Of a stretch of 59,749 nucleotides of DNA, positions 42,654-52,800 are shown one piece after another. The DNA comes from DAOVRL01 sp964459805 (GTDB lineage Bacteria; Planctomycetota; Phycisphaerae; Sedimentisphaerales; Anaerobacaceae): assembly GCA_964459805.1 (NCBI GenBank), contig CAYWOD010000001.1, forward strand, positions 1 through 59,749, read 5' to 3'. The notes under the pieces were generated by a model. That model was not told where the DNA came from, made no database searches, and saw nothing but the letters and a program-made list of their open reading frames with translations. How positions within the stretch are numbered: the stretch's first letter is position 1; each line of letters starts with the position of its first letter. Made by a program: the position numbers and the translations under genes.

Positions 42654-43232
42654 CTATTTTCTTTTACCCAACAATCGGGCTGGAATTCCTACAATCACGC
42701 TGTTTTCCTGGAATGAGTCTCTCACTACGGAATTGGCGCCGACAATTGAATTTTTCCCTATCCTGACCGGGCCAATTATCTTGGCTCCTGAAAATATAGT
42801 AACACCGTCCTCAATTGTAGGATAACGGTCACTGTCATGGTTGTTTTGGTCGATTGCTTTTGGTATCCGAGCTCCCAGAGCTACGCCGCTGTAAATAGTG
42901 ACATTTTTACCGACTGGGCAGCCGGCTCCAATAACAATATCGTGGGGGTGATAAACACTTAGCCCTTCGCCGATTTCAAATTCTGTGCGAATCTCCGCCC
43001 CTGGAACCCTGCATAACCGCGTAAGTATCAGCGAACCCAACAAGTTCGTGAGCCGTCTTGGAAATCGGACTTTCTTCAAGTAAACCGCAATCCTGTAATG
43101 CATTACCACTCGGTATCCAGGATTGAAAACAAGCATGCTTAGCAGCTCACGTAAAGGCCTCCGCCTGGGTGATCTGGCATAAAGACCTACAGTAAAGCAT
43201 TTAAGCAGTTTCACAATGAATAGGCTTCCCAA
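42654..43232 (-). CDS. serine acetyltransferase-like hexapeptide acetyltransferase
   Basis: A left-handed beta-helix acetyltransferase of 192 residues. The hexapeptide repeats run from about residue 80 (IRTEFEIGEGLSVYHPHDIVIGAGCPVGKN...) to the end, where PTIEDGVTIFSGAKIIGPVRIG and GIPARLLGKRK occur. The N-terminal ELLSMLVFNPGYRVVMHYRIAVYL is the shape found in CysE-like acetyltransferases inside capsule and EPS clusters. It could O-acetylate the polysaccharide or make O-acetylserine; the location favours the former. It begins about 60 bases from the murB remnant. Confidence 0.8.
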   Translation of the reverse strand: MGSLFIVKLLKCFTVGLYARSPRRRPLRELLSMLVFNPGYRVVMHYRIAVYLKKVRFPRRLTNLLGSLILTRLCRVPGAEIRTEFEIGEGLSVYHPHDIVIGAGCPVGKNVTIYSGVALGARIPKAIDQNNHDSDRYPTIEDGVTIFSGAKIIGPVRIGKNSIVGANSVVRDSFQENSVIVGIPARLLGKRK

Positions 43233-43291
43233 TCAACGAGTATCTTATGGGCCATCTGCATTTGACAATCTGTTTGTTATTTCCATACAGA

Positions 43292-43582
43292 CTACAAAAC
43301 TTTATGGACCGGCCGGATTTGGCCTGTTGGCCCGACGTGCTTGACCTCACATTCCATCCATATCCCCGTCCTATCGTACACGGCGGCACGAACGTGCTTT
43401 ATCAATTGCAGTATGTCACCTGATGTGGCACCGTCGTGATTTACGATAAAATTTGCATGGAGGGAGCTGACTTGAGCGCCGCCAACTGTCAGTCCTTTCA
43501 GCCCCGCATTTTCAATGACCTTCCCCGGAGGACCAAAACGATTATAAAGACGACCGCTGCCGGCGAATACAGAACCGCAGTC
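43292..43582 (-). pseudogene. murB 3'-end duplicate fragment
   Basis: The minus strand encodes a piece very like the last 96 residues of the intact murB (45471-45761), ending PTGQIRPVHKVL* against PTGQIKPVHEVL*. By eye 12 of 96 residues differ. DNA identity is high and includes GGAGGGAGCTGACTTGAGC and neighbouring blocks. The reading frame lacks the N-terminal two-thirds of the enzyme; 14 unrelated codons precede it. The two copies are in the same orientation 2,179 bases apart and flank a secreted beta-helix gene. Confidence 0.85.
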
Positions 43583-43786
43583 GCGGTACGCCGCCCAAGC
43601 AGCAAATCTATGGTGAGGAACCATTAGAAACGCTTGCTGTAGATCGTGATACAGCGCTAACCAGCGATCAGGTAATTGTTTGCTCCATCAATTTGTCTCA
43701 GCGTTATGAGGATCGCATCAAAAACCCATTGCTATCACTGGTGGTACGTGCCTTCAGTGTAACTGCAAAGGCTGTTTCGCCCTCGG

Positions 43787-45418
43787 TTACGGCTGATCCG
43801 TCCAGGTTCCAACTTTGTCGACCATTTCCCAGCGCCCTGGATAAATACATTTCAGCTTTATGCTTTCGCCAACTTCATCAGCACAAATATATTTACCTGC
43901 TCCGTGGCTGGAATTGTCGTCGTAAATGTGTTCTGACCCATAAGGGTCAATCCACAATTGATTGGCTCCAGCCGAGAAGAAAAATTCGAACTCAAGGCCA
44001 ACTACTGCTTCAGGCAGCGTAAATGTAATGTTATTGTTTGTGGTATCCGCAATATAAATAGTCCCGTTGTCAATCTTTTCAATCTCAGAGCTGGCAGTAC
44101 CGACAAGAACTTTGCGTGCTCTTCGTGGAAATATTGAGTGAACTGCGCTTCCCTGGCTGTAATTACAAATCGAATTGTCCCTAAACTGCACGTCCAAATA
44201 AACATCTGTACAATCTGTTGCAACATAAAGACCCTTTGAATTTTCATCTGCTCGGCATCCTATAAGGTTAACGCCACTTGCTGCTACAAAAAATCCGAAA
44301 CAATTTGTATCGGTGTAGTTTCTTACTGCTTGGCAATTAACAACAGTAGCTTTCGATGCAGGGCCGATATAATACCCGCCGGATGCCCAGGCACCGTTAG
44401 TTAGCCCTTTGCCATTATCATAAGCAAAACAATTTGTAAGTGCGCTCCATGGCCCATTTACATAAATACCCCAACCAGAATTTGTAAAAAGTTGAACATT
44501 TGTTATTACAGAATAATGTGCTTTTATATACATACCATACGCAGAAAATGAATCACTATTCAGCCCATTGCTATGAGCACTACAGTTAACTATGCTGGTT
44601 TCAGTACCTGATGCTATCTTTAGTCCGTGACTGCCATTACCAGCAAAAAAACAATCAGTAAACATCGCACCATGCGCTTCATCAATTTGAAGCCCGACAC
44701 CTCGGCTCACCTCAAAAGTGCACCTTACAAAATGAGATGCCCAATCCCGCTGAATATACATCCCCCCATGCGACTGGTCAGATGAATCACCGCCGCCCAC
44801 AACAAAGACGTCTTCAAAAATGCAATCGAATATCTTTCTATCCGCGTCAGCAGTAATCTTAACAACCCAATAATCGCCATCATTCCTGTTTATTAATTGC
44901 AGGCGTCTCAAGGAGAAGTCACCGATGAGCCCTGATCCTGCATTATAAATTATCCCATCGCAATTCGTTCCATCAACCCAATCAAGACGTGTTCCGATAA
45001 TTCCATTACTCAATCCCCATAAGTTTATGTAATTACCTTTGCCGTTAGAACAATTCAGATCAATTGCCGCTGAAGGATAGAATTCGCCTGCTGGAAGGAC
45101 AACAACACCTCCCCGTGTCGGTGATTCCTGGCCGATTCTATCAATGGCAGCCTGTATTTCTACGTGGTCATCATTGCCGTCGCAAACATAGTCAGCCCGA
45201 GCCTTAACATGGACAGGCGCGTCATACGAAGCAACAAGATAAGTTGCCGTACCGCCAGACCCATCACCTATTCCTGAGTCTTCTTCCAGCCATTGAGATG
45301 AAAATGCTGCAAAATCATTGAAGTCAACAGTTCCATCATAATCGAAGTCTGCTTGCAAATAACCCAGACAAATCGCTGGCAAACTCATTACTACTAAAAT
45401 GATATTTGTGATTCTCAT
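43787..45418 (-). CDS. secreted beta-helix protein with N-terminal dockerin-like module
   Basis: A 543-residue exported protein. A signal peptide (ITNIILVVMSLPAICLG) is followed immediately by a dockerin-like module (ADFDYDGTVDFNDFAAFSSQWLEE), an unusual N-terminal place. Next is a pectate-lyase-3-type beta-helix: VEIQAAIDRIGQESPTRGGVVVLPAG and long repeats with N/S/G turns. A C-terminal domain (NNITFTLPEAVVGLEFEFFFSAGANQL, IYPGRWEMVDK) resembles modules at the end of phage-tail-spike-like proteins. No catalytic residues can be assigned. It is A/T-richer than murA and is enclosed by the two murB copies, which suggests later arrival. Confidence 0.82.
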   Translation of the reverse strand: MRITNIILVVMSLPAICLGYLQADFDYDGTVDFNDFAAFSSQWLEEDSGIGDGSGGTATYLVASYDAPVHVKARADYVCDGNDDHVEIQAAIDRIGQESPTRGGVVVLPAGEFYPSAAIDLNCSNGKGNYINLWGLSNGIIGTRLDWVDGTNCDGIIYNAGSGLIGDFSLRRLQLINRNDGDYWVVKITADADRKIFDCIFEDVFVVGGGDSSDQSHGGMYIQRDWASHFVRCTFEVSRGVGLQIDEAHGAMFTDCFFAGNGSHGLKIASGTETSIVNCSAHSNGLNSDSFSAYGMYIKAHYSVITNVQLFTNSGWGIYVNGPWSALTNCFAYDNGKGLTNGAWASGGYYIGPASKATVVNCQAVRNYTDTNCFGFFVAASGVNLIGCRADENSKGLYVATDCTDVYLDVQFRDNSICNYSQGSAVHSIFPRRARKVLVGTASSEIEKIDNGTIYIADTTNNNITFTLPEAVVGLEFEFFFSAGANQLWIDPYGSEHIYDDNSSHGAGKYICADEVGESIKLKCIYPGRWEMVDKVGTWTDQP

Positions 45419-45470
45419 TTTTGCCCCTTTCTAAAAACTTGTTAATTATCTTTTCTTTAACAATTTCCAA

Positions 45471-46466
45471 CTACAACACTTCGTGCACCGGTTTGATTTG
45501 TCCCGTGGGGACGACGTACTTGACCTCACACTCCATCCATATCTCCGTCCTATCGTACACGGCGACACGAACCTGCTTTATCAATCGCAGTATGTCACCT
45601 GATGTGGCACCGTCGTGATTTATGATAAAATTTGCATGGAGGGAGCTGACTTGAGCGCCGCCAACTGTCAGTCCTTTCAGCCCCGCATCTTCAATGACTT
45701 TCCCCGGAGGACCAAAACGATTATAAAGACGAGCGCTGCCGGCAAATACAGAACCGCAGTTGGGCAAATGGCGAGGGAACTTTCTCCGACGCTCTCTGAG
45801 AATCTCCAACATCCCCCTTCGAATAATGCCCGCGTCGCCGTATTCCAGCTCCAGCTCGGCTTTTACAACCACCCAATTCGAGTCCTGAAAAAGGCTGTGC
45901 CTGTACGAAAAATCGCATTCATCCCGGCCCATACTACGAATCTCTCCCCGGCAATTCATCACTTCAACCGTCCTTATTACCTCGCCGATAGCCTTTCGCC
46001 GGCTGCCGCCGTTCATCACAATCAGCCCCCCCAACGTGCCGGGAATCCCTATTGTATGCTCAATACCCGTCAACCCCATCAGCCCGACAGCCCGCGCCAA
46101 CCTCGGCACCGCAACACCGGCCTGTCCCCACACCCGCCTGGCGTCTATGCCAAAGGCCGAAAGCCAACGACCGACCTTAATCACCACACCGCGGAAACCC
46201 GCATCATCGAAAAGCAGATTAGACCCATCGCCAATGACAATCGAAGCGCAACCACAATCATCAATATACCGTCGTAGAGTTGAAAGCTGCTCGACGTTCC
46301 GCGGCTCCACAAGCATATCCGCCGGGCCGCCAATACGCCATGTTGTGTGCTCTCGCAACGGCTCTGCCACGCGAATATCGCCGACATCCAGCTCAGTAAG
46401 CCTTTCCAATACCTTCTTGTCAGGCAGCATCGGTTTTTTCTCTGGTGGGCCTCCTACTCGGACCAT
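45471..46466 (-). CDS. murB: UDP-N-acetylenolpyruvoylglucosamine reductase
   Basis: Reduces UDP-GlcNAc-enolpyruvate to UDP-MurNAc with NADPH and FAD, the second step of peptidoglycan precursor synthesis. It has 331 residues. The FAD-binding domain shows HTTWRIGGPADMLVEPRN and VIGDGSNLLFDDAGFRGVVI; IGIPGTLGGLIVMNGG is the second FAD element; NCGSVFAG contains the catalytic serine. The C-terminal Glu appears within the MECEVKY region. ATG 46466 overlaps the murA stop (TGATG); an ATG 12 codons later is possible. A minus-strand operon with murA. Its 3' end is duplicated at 43292-43582. Confidence 0.95.
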   Translation of the reverse strand: MVRVGGPPEKKPMLPDKKVLERLTELDVGDIRVAEPLREHTTWRIGGPADMLVEPRNVEQLSTLRRYIDDCGCASIVIGDGSNLLFDDAGFRGVVIKVGRWLSAFGIDARRVWGQAGVAVPRLARAVGLMGLTGIEHTIGIPGTLGGLIVMNGGSRRKAIGEVIRTVEVMNCRGEIRSMGRDECDFSYRHSLFQDSNWVVVKAELELEYGDAGIIRRGMLEILRERRRKFPRHLPNCGSVFAGSARLYNRFGPPGKVIEDAGLKGLTVGGAQVSSLHANFIINHDGATSGDILRLIKQVRVAVYDRTEIWMECEVKYVVPTGQIKPVHEVL

Positions 46467-47722
46467 CAGTCTTCGGCCCTTTCTACGTCCGCTCCAAGGC
46501 CCTTCAAACGAGATTCAATCCACTCATACCCCCGATAAATCTGATAACTGTTCTCGATCTCTGTGGCGCCCCCCGCCGCCAGAGCCGACAGAACTAATGC
46601 AGCCCCGCATCGCAAATCCAGCGCTTCGACGCGAGCACCCTTCAACTTCGCCGGTCCGCGGACCACCGCGCAATTGCCATAACTGTCAATTGGCACCCCC
46701 AACTTCTGCAGTTGCTTAACATACTGAAACCGGTCTGTAAACCGCTGGTCTGTAATCGTGCTCTCCCCTTCACACTGGCTCGCTAACGCGGCGAAAAGAG
46801 GCTGCATGTCTGAATTTACCCCGGGATACGGTGCCGTAAACAAGTCGAATCCCCGCAGCTTCTTGTCCCTGCCCGACACATATACATTCCCGCCCCACTC
46901 GAAAATATCCAACCCGGCTTGGGATAAATACTCAACATCATGCCGAATATACTCCAACGTAAAGTCCTTCACGCAAATCTCACCCTTGGTCATGCCCGCC
47001 GCTATCATATATGTAAGGGCCTCATCCCAACCCGGCATAACACGATATTGCCCTGCCGTAAGCTTCACTTTGCCCTCAATCTCCACCACCCTGTTCCTGA
47101 CAGAAACCTTTGCCCCCAGAGTATTGAGAAACTTCCCGAAATCGACAATTTCAGGCCTGGTATTAGCATTGAATATTCGCGTCCTGCCCTCGGCAAAACA
47201 CGCAGCTATCATAATGTTCTCGGTGCCCGTCGTTGTTGGCAGATAAAAGTCTATGTCCGTACCCACCAACCTGTCGGCCCAGACTTCCATACTGCTGCCT
47301 GAAACTTCTACTTTTGCACCGAGCCGGCGCAAACCATTTAAGTGCAAGTCGAATCTGCGGTCTCCGAGGTTGCATCCTCCCGGCATTGTGATCTTGACAT
47401 GCCCGCATTTGCCTGCTAATAGACCCAGAAAAAGCAGCGAAGAACGGAATCGGCCCGATATCTCCGGCGGCAGCGACACTTCCTTGATCTCGCCGGGGTG
47501 CACCTCAACGCAACCGTCCCCTACATTCACCCGGCAGCCTACATGTTGAAGTGCTTCGACTGCAACACGCACGTCCTTGAACTGCGTCGGAACATTCTCC
47601 AACACCACCGGCTGCGTACCCATTGCAGAGGCCAACACAATCGGCAATGCTGCGTTCTTTGCGCCCCGAACACTTACCTCACCGCTAAGCTCTGCGGGCC
47701 CTCTAATCACTAATCTCGTCAT
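46466..47722 (-). CDS. murA: UDP-N-acetylglucosamine 1-carboxyvinyltransferase
   Basis: Transfers enolpyruvate from PEP to UDP-GlcNAc, the first committed step of peptidoglycan synthesis. It has 418 residues. VRGAKNAALP (18-27) provides the catalytic Lys22/Asn23, and MPGGCNLGDRRFDLHLNGL (113-131) holds the PEP-reactive Cys117, the fosfomycin target. YMIAAGMTKGE and the YPGVNSDMQPLFAALASQ segment complete the family pattern. Its stop overlaps the murB start. The presence of intact murA and murB supports a normal peptidoglycan wall in this organism. Confidence 0.96.
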   Translation of the reverse strand: MTRLVIRGPAELSGEVSVRGAKNAALPIVLASAMGTQPVVLENVPTQFKDVRVAVEALQHVGCRVNVGDGCVEVHPGEIKEVSLPPEISGRFRSSLLFLGLLAGKCGHVKITMPGGCNLGDRRFDLHLNGLRRLGAKVEVSGSSMEVWADRLVGTDIDFYLPTTTGTENIMIAACFAEGRTRIFNANTRPEIVDFGKFLNTLGAKVSVRNRVVEIEGKVKLTAGQYRVMPGWDEALTYMIAAGMTKGEICVKDFTLEYIRHDVEYLSQAGLDIFEWGGNVYVSGRDKKLRGFDLFTAPYPGVNSDMQPLFAALASQCEGESTITDQRFTDRFQYVKQLQKLGVPIDSYGNCAVVRGPAKLKGARVEALDLRCGAALVLSALAAGGATEIENSYQIYRGYEWIESRLKGLGADVERAED

Positions 47723-47861
47723 CGATCAGTCCCTTCGAATACCGTTTGCCTCAAACACCCACATGACCGGGAGCTCGGGGTTCCTTCAGTGAAGTTACCT
47801 CTCTTGCGTCTGTCTCTCTGCAAACGACCCCGCCCGAGATTCCCGGATGAGAGGCGACTGC

Positions 47862-48806
47862 CTAACGGGGTCTATGCCTTTGATACCAGTCTATTGTCTT
47901 TTTTAGCCCCTGATCAAAGGGTGTCTTGGCCCTAAATCCAAAGCACTCCCTGGCCTTCGAGACATCCAGGCACCGCCTCGGCTGGCCGTCCGGCTTGGAG
48001 CTGTCCCACCAAATTTCGCCGTCAAAGCCTGTGAGCCTCGCAATTTTCTCGGCGAGATTCCTTATCGTGATTTCAGAGCCCGACCCGATATTCACCGGCT
48101 CACAGCTATCGTATTTCTCCGTCGCCAGCAGGATACCGTCAGCCGCATCGGCAACGTAAATAAACTCCCTCGAAACATTCCCTGTTCCCCAGCACTCAAT
48201 ATAGTCATCCCCGTTGTCAATCGCCTCAACGCATTTCTTTATCAACGCAGGTATGACATGACTGCTCGCAGGGTCGAAATTATCACCCGGCCCGTAAAGA
48301 TTCACGGGCAGCAAGAATATCGAGTTGAAGCCATACTCCCGGCGATACGCCTGCGATTGAACCAGCAGCATCTTCTTCGCCAGTCCGTATGGCGCATTCG
48401 TCTCCTCCGGATACCCGTCCCATACGTGCTCTTCCTTAAACGGCACCGGCGTAAACTTCGGATACGCGCAAACCGTCCCTATCGCTACAAACTTGTCAAC
48501 CCCGCGCAGCCTGCCCTGTTCGATGAGCTGAGCGCCCATCATCAAATTCTTGTAGAAGAATTCGCCCGCATGGTCGCGATTGGCACCGATGCCGCCGACA
48601 ACCGCAGCTAAATGAATAACGACATCCGGCTTCATATCCTCGTACATCCGAACAATATCTTTGGCCTTCACCAGGTCATAGTCCTCGATCTTCGGCACAA
48701 GGATATTCTTACAGCCCCGCTTGTCCAGCCCCTTGGTGACATATCCGCCCAGAAACCCGGCCCCGCCGGTAACAACAACGCGCTTGTCCTCAAAAAAACC
48801 GCTCAT
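47862..48806 (-). CDS. fcl: GDP-L-fucose synthase
   Basis: Epimerises and reduces GDP-4-keto-6-deoxy-mannose to GDP-L-fucose with NADPH. It has 314 residues from ATG 48806. VVVTGGAGFLGGYVTK starts the Rossmann fold, and AAVVGGIGANRDHAGEFFYKNLMM is the family block. Tyr and Lys of the SDR active site lie in NAPYGLAKKMLL, and IGTVCAYPKFTPVPF is the substrate loop. The C-terminus ends with CLDVSKARECFGF. The ATG overlaps the gmd stop as ATGA, so the two are translationally coupled. Confidence 0.93.
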   Translation of the reverse strand: MSGFFEDKRVVVTGGAGFLGGYVTKGLDKRGCKNILVPKIEDYDLVKAKDIVRMYEDMKPDVVIHLAAVVGGIGANRDHAGEFFYKNLMMGAQLIEQGRLRGVDKFVAIGTVCAYPKFTPVPFKEEHVWDGYPEETNAPYGLAKKMLLVQSQAYRREYGFNSIFLLPVNLYGPGDNFDPASSHVIPALIKKCVEAIDNGDDYIECWGTGNVSREFIYVADAADGILLATEKYDSCEPVNIGSGSEITIRNLAEKIARLTGFDGEIWWDSSKPDGQPRRCLDVSKARECFGFRAKTPFDQGLKKTIDWYQRHRPR

Positions 48807-49816
48807 TGCTGTGGCTCCTCTTGCTCCTCTATAGTCTTCCGGCGCCTGGCAATTTTCATATCGGCATCGGTCATCATTCGCGCAAGGTCTTTGAAGCCCA
48901 CCTTGGGCTCCCACCCAAGGACTCGTCTTGCCTTGCTCGCGTCACCCTGGAGCAGGTCAACCTCGCTCGGTCTGAGATACCGTGGGTCGATCTCGACGTG
49001 GTCGGCCCAGTTCAAATCAAGATAGCTGAAAACCTCCGCTACAAATTCTTTGACCGAATGGCTCCGGCCCGTGGCGATAACATAATCGTCCGGCTTATCC
49101 TGCTGGAGCATAAGCCACATCGCCTCAACGTAATCCCCTGCAAAGCCCCAGTCGCGCTTGGCATCCAGATTGCCTAAATAGAGCTTCTCTTGCAGGCCCA
49201 GCTTAATTCGCGTCGCCGCGCGCGTGATCTTTCTCGTAACGAACGTCTCGCCGCGCCTCGGTGACTCGTGATTGAACAGAATCCCGTTACAAGCAAACAA
49301 ACCGTAAGCCTCTCGATAGTTCACCGTCTGATAGAAGCTGTAAGCCTTCGCACAGCCGTACGGACTTCGCGGATGGAACGCCGTCTTCTCCGTCTGCGGC
49401 ATCTCGACCGCCTTGCCGTACATCTCACTGCTCGAGGCCTGATAAAACCTTGCCGGCTTGTCGCACGAACGAATCGCCTCAAGCAGCCGAAGCGTCCCAA
49501 GGCCATCCGTGTCAACCGTAAAAATGGGCATATCAAAACTCACGCGAACGTGGCTCTGCGCCCCAAGGTTATATACCTCATCGGGCTTAATCTCGCCTAT
49601 GACTGACGAGAGATTGCTGCCGTCTGTCAGGTCCCCGTAAACCAGTCTAAGGCTCGACTGTTCGTGCGGGTCCTTATACAGATGGTCTATCCTGCCCGTG
49701 TGGAACGACGAGCTCCGCCGTATCAGGCCCCACACCTGGTAGCCCTTTTCCAGCAGCAGCTCCGCAAGATATGAGCCATCCTGCCCTGTAATGCCCGTAA
49801 TCAACGCCTTTTTCAT
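48803..49816 (-). CDS. gmd: GDP-mannose 4,6-dehydratase
   Basis: Dehydrates GDP-D-mannose to GDP-4-keto-6-deoxy-D-mannose, the precursor of GDP-fucose. It has 337 residues. GITGQDGSYLAELLLEKGY is the NADP-binding start, TSEMYGK-like SSSEMYGKAVEMPQTEKT and SPYGCAKAYSF supply the catalytic residues, and NHESPRRGETFVTRKITRA with LDAKRDWGFAGDYVEAMW are unmistakable Gmd blocks. Together with fcl it makes GDP-fucose de novo, while the salvage enzyme lies next to it. Confidence 0.96.
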   Translation of the reverse strand: MKKALITGITGQDGSYLAELLLEKGYQVWGLIRRSSSFHTGRIDHLYKDPHEQSSLRLVYGDLTDGSNLSSVIGEIKPDEVYNLGAQSHVRVSFDMPIFTVDTDGLGTLRLLEAIRSCDKPARFYQASSSEMYGKAVEMPQTEKTAFHPRSPYGCAKAYSFYQTVNYREAYGLFACNGILFNHESPRRGETFVTRKITRAATRIKLGLQEKLYLGNLDAKRDWGFAGDYVEAMWLMLQQDKPDDYVIATGRSHSVKEFVAEVFSYLDLNWADHVEIDPRYLRPSEVDLLQGDASKARRVLGWEPKVGFKDLARMMTDADMKIARRRKTIEEQEEPQQ

Positions 49817-49859
49817 AAGGCCTCCTACTGTCTAACAAGACTTTTGCAAAACTCACTCT

Positions 49860-52800
49860 CTAACAAACAGTTACGGTCAATCCCTCATTGCTGACGTCGA
49901 AATCGAAGAACCTCGCCCGCTCATTGGCCGGCTCGGCCTCAAGCATCTCACGCACGGATGCTGCATCCTTCGCCGATTTACAAATCATCAGCATAAAGCC
50001 GCCTCCGCCGGCGCCAAGGAGTTTCGCACCGAATACGAACGGCCTGACACGCTCGAACAGAGACTGAATCTCATCATTAGTGGAGTTCGGGTCCAGTCGC
50101 TTATTGAGCTCCCAGGCAACGTCAACCAAACGCCCGAATCTCGTTATGTCCTTGCGAATAAGCACGTCGGCCACATCTTTCGCCACTGATCGCATCCTTC
50201 TGAGCGTTCCCATCGTCGCGCGGTCTCGATTCAAATGTCGCCCGACGACCTGATGCAGAATGTCTTTCGCTAACCGAGTTACACCGGTATAGTACAAAAG
50301 GCTCCGCCCCCCGTTGGCCTCCGGGTCCAGAACATCGCTCGGCACATAATGGATTATCGCATCCGGGACCAATCCGGCATCAGTCACAATCATCTTCACG
50401 CCTTCGACCGCCCCGCCGATTTGGTCCTGCCAGCCGCCGCCCGTCGTCAACGCCTGCTCCAGGCGCAGCACGCTGTGAAACAGCTCGCGCTGCGAGAGCT
50501 CCCTGCCGATTACCCGCTGAATCGCCGCAAAGATTACGGCCCCCATTATGCTCGACGTCCCTAATCCGCTGCCCTTGGGAATCGCCGCAAGACTCGTTAG
50601 CTCAATCCCTCCACCGAACTGCTCCAGCACCTTCTTTAAGCTGGTGTTGCCGCCCTTGTCTCCAGCCGGCGGTGACAAACCGGATAACACCAATGCCGCC
50701 TTGGCAAGTCCAAAACTGCTCGTCGCCTCTCGATAGTCCAGTAGCTCGTCGAAGTTGCAAATCTCAGCCCTTGCACCCTGGTCAATCGAGCTGATGCGAA
50801 TCACCGGCTCATCTATCACGCGCATATACGCCTGTATGGGCGGCTGGCCGTTGAGATTCACCGCCGCATTGACCACACAGCCGCCGTGCTCAAGCGAATA
50901 GGGCGGCGTATCCGTCCAGCCCCCGCCGACATCAAGACGAGCCGGAGCACGGGCCCAGACAATCTCATCACTCCGCAAAGCGCTCCGCGGACAGGCATCC
51001 TGCTCGAAACCGCTGGCGACAATCGCACTCTCCAGACCCTCGAACGCGGCACTTTGTGCCCGCCGTGCCCATTCAACAATAGTAACCGACGAACCCAAAT
51101 CAAGATCCAAAGACCGCAGCCACCGGCGGCGCTCACCGTCCAGCGCCCGCTCCAAACCGGCCAGAGCCTCTGATAGCCCAACGTTGTTAGCCTCGTAAAG
51201 CTCAACTAATGCCGAGCCCAACGTATGGATAATCCTCGGGAATACGAGGCACTCGGTTCCCCCGGCCTCGCTGTTGCGAAAATGCCAGTGGGCCTCTGCA
51301 AGAATCTCCGAAACCCACCCGCCCAAATCCTCCGTACCTTTGAGCAGATACGCCAGTTCAGAACTCGAAAACTCGCTCTGGGGCCGAAACATCCACCGTA
51401 AAGAACGCTGAATTGCCTTGGCCCGGATCCTCCCGCGCCGTTCGTAAAAGTCGCTATGGTCGGCCGCAGCCAGAATCTCCTCGAGGCTGTACCTGTCCGC
51501 CCTGTGCCACGCCTCGGTGTCCTTATCGCCGGCACCTGGCGCATCGAGCATCCACAGCCATCGTCGATACTCACTGTGAGCTTTCACCGCGGGAAACATT
51601 CGTGCGTTCCAGATGCTCCGACTGCCCACAGGGATTTCCGCATCCCAGACATCCTCCGGCCCGACACCGACGGCCTTGAGCCATTCGAGCACGGGGACCC
51701 CGCAAAATCTCGCACCTTCTTCAATCGTTTCCTTAAAAGTATCATCCACACCGTAGCACCGCACAAACCACACATCCTCGCCGCCCCGGCTCCGCCCCTT
51801 AATAACGTCAAGGCACGCTCCGGCCCGCAGAGATACCGGTTCATCAACATCAACGCCAACAACCATATTCTCCCCGCCCAAAGTCAGCGACGAGCTGACT
51901 CGACAGCCCTCAACCCATGCAGATGGGCCCTTAACCGAGCCGCCGTGGGAAATCTCATTGTTGATATCGAGAATACTCTGCACCGAGGATACCCCGCGGT
52001 CTTCCTGCAGCAGCCGAGCGCCGCTGTCAATAAGTGCTCTGCTTGCCCCAAAATCAAGAAAATCACAGTGCTTCAGCAGCTTGACGCTAAAAGGCACCGG
52101 CGAAAAGGCCCTGAACAGCTTGCCTAATAAAGTCTTGTTCCACTTTGAACCGCTCTGCCGGGCGGACTCAAAGTGTTCCGAATTCTCGGCCTCGCTGCCC
52201 ATCGCACAGCAGATTTCCCGATAGAAATCCAGACGCCGACTGATTACCGCTTCACCAATCTCACCGCTCAAAGCAAGCTTGCCCCCCCGATCCGCGCAAA
52301 CCCCGAAAACCTCTAACATCTTAACAGCGGTGGCCGCGTCGAAGCTCATCACGCCAATATCCAGACAGGCCTGGCCGTAAGCGTCTATCGCCCCTTTTGC
52401 TTTCTGCTCGGCCACAGTGGGCTTCTGCAGGTACAGCCGTACCGCATCGCCTTGTCCCCTGCAGAATACACCGTGCCTGCTCGCCTGTTCCGGCTGCGCA
52501 TAGCAGGCCAATCCCGTAATGCCCTGGCCCGCAAAGCTCACTTCGGCCGGCTCAAATCGCAGCATAACATCGCCGGAGGTTATCACAACCTGCCCGATGT
52601 CCCCCTGCGTCTGGGGCAGGGCCAGATATATCGGCAATTGCCGGTCAAACAAGCTCAATGGCGTCGCACTGTCACTTTCACCCGGAACCGGAACAAATAT
52701 CTTCCCGCACGGACCGTATGCCGGCAGCCGCCTCGAATCACCCCCGGCGTGAACAATCAGAATTCGCAGCTTCCGCAGAACACTTTCCCACTCGCCCGGT

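Noticed and set aside
43625..43786. A peptide-like stretch (EDRIKNPLLSLVVRAF) on the plus strand between the murB copy and the beta-helix gene
   Set aside because: The frame has no convincing start and no recognised family; it may be remnant DNA but cannot be supported.
47826..47872. GACCCCG/CGGGGTC arms around the fcl stop as a terminator
   Set aside because: The arms are 33 bases apart, one overlaps the region of the stop codon and no T run follows.
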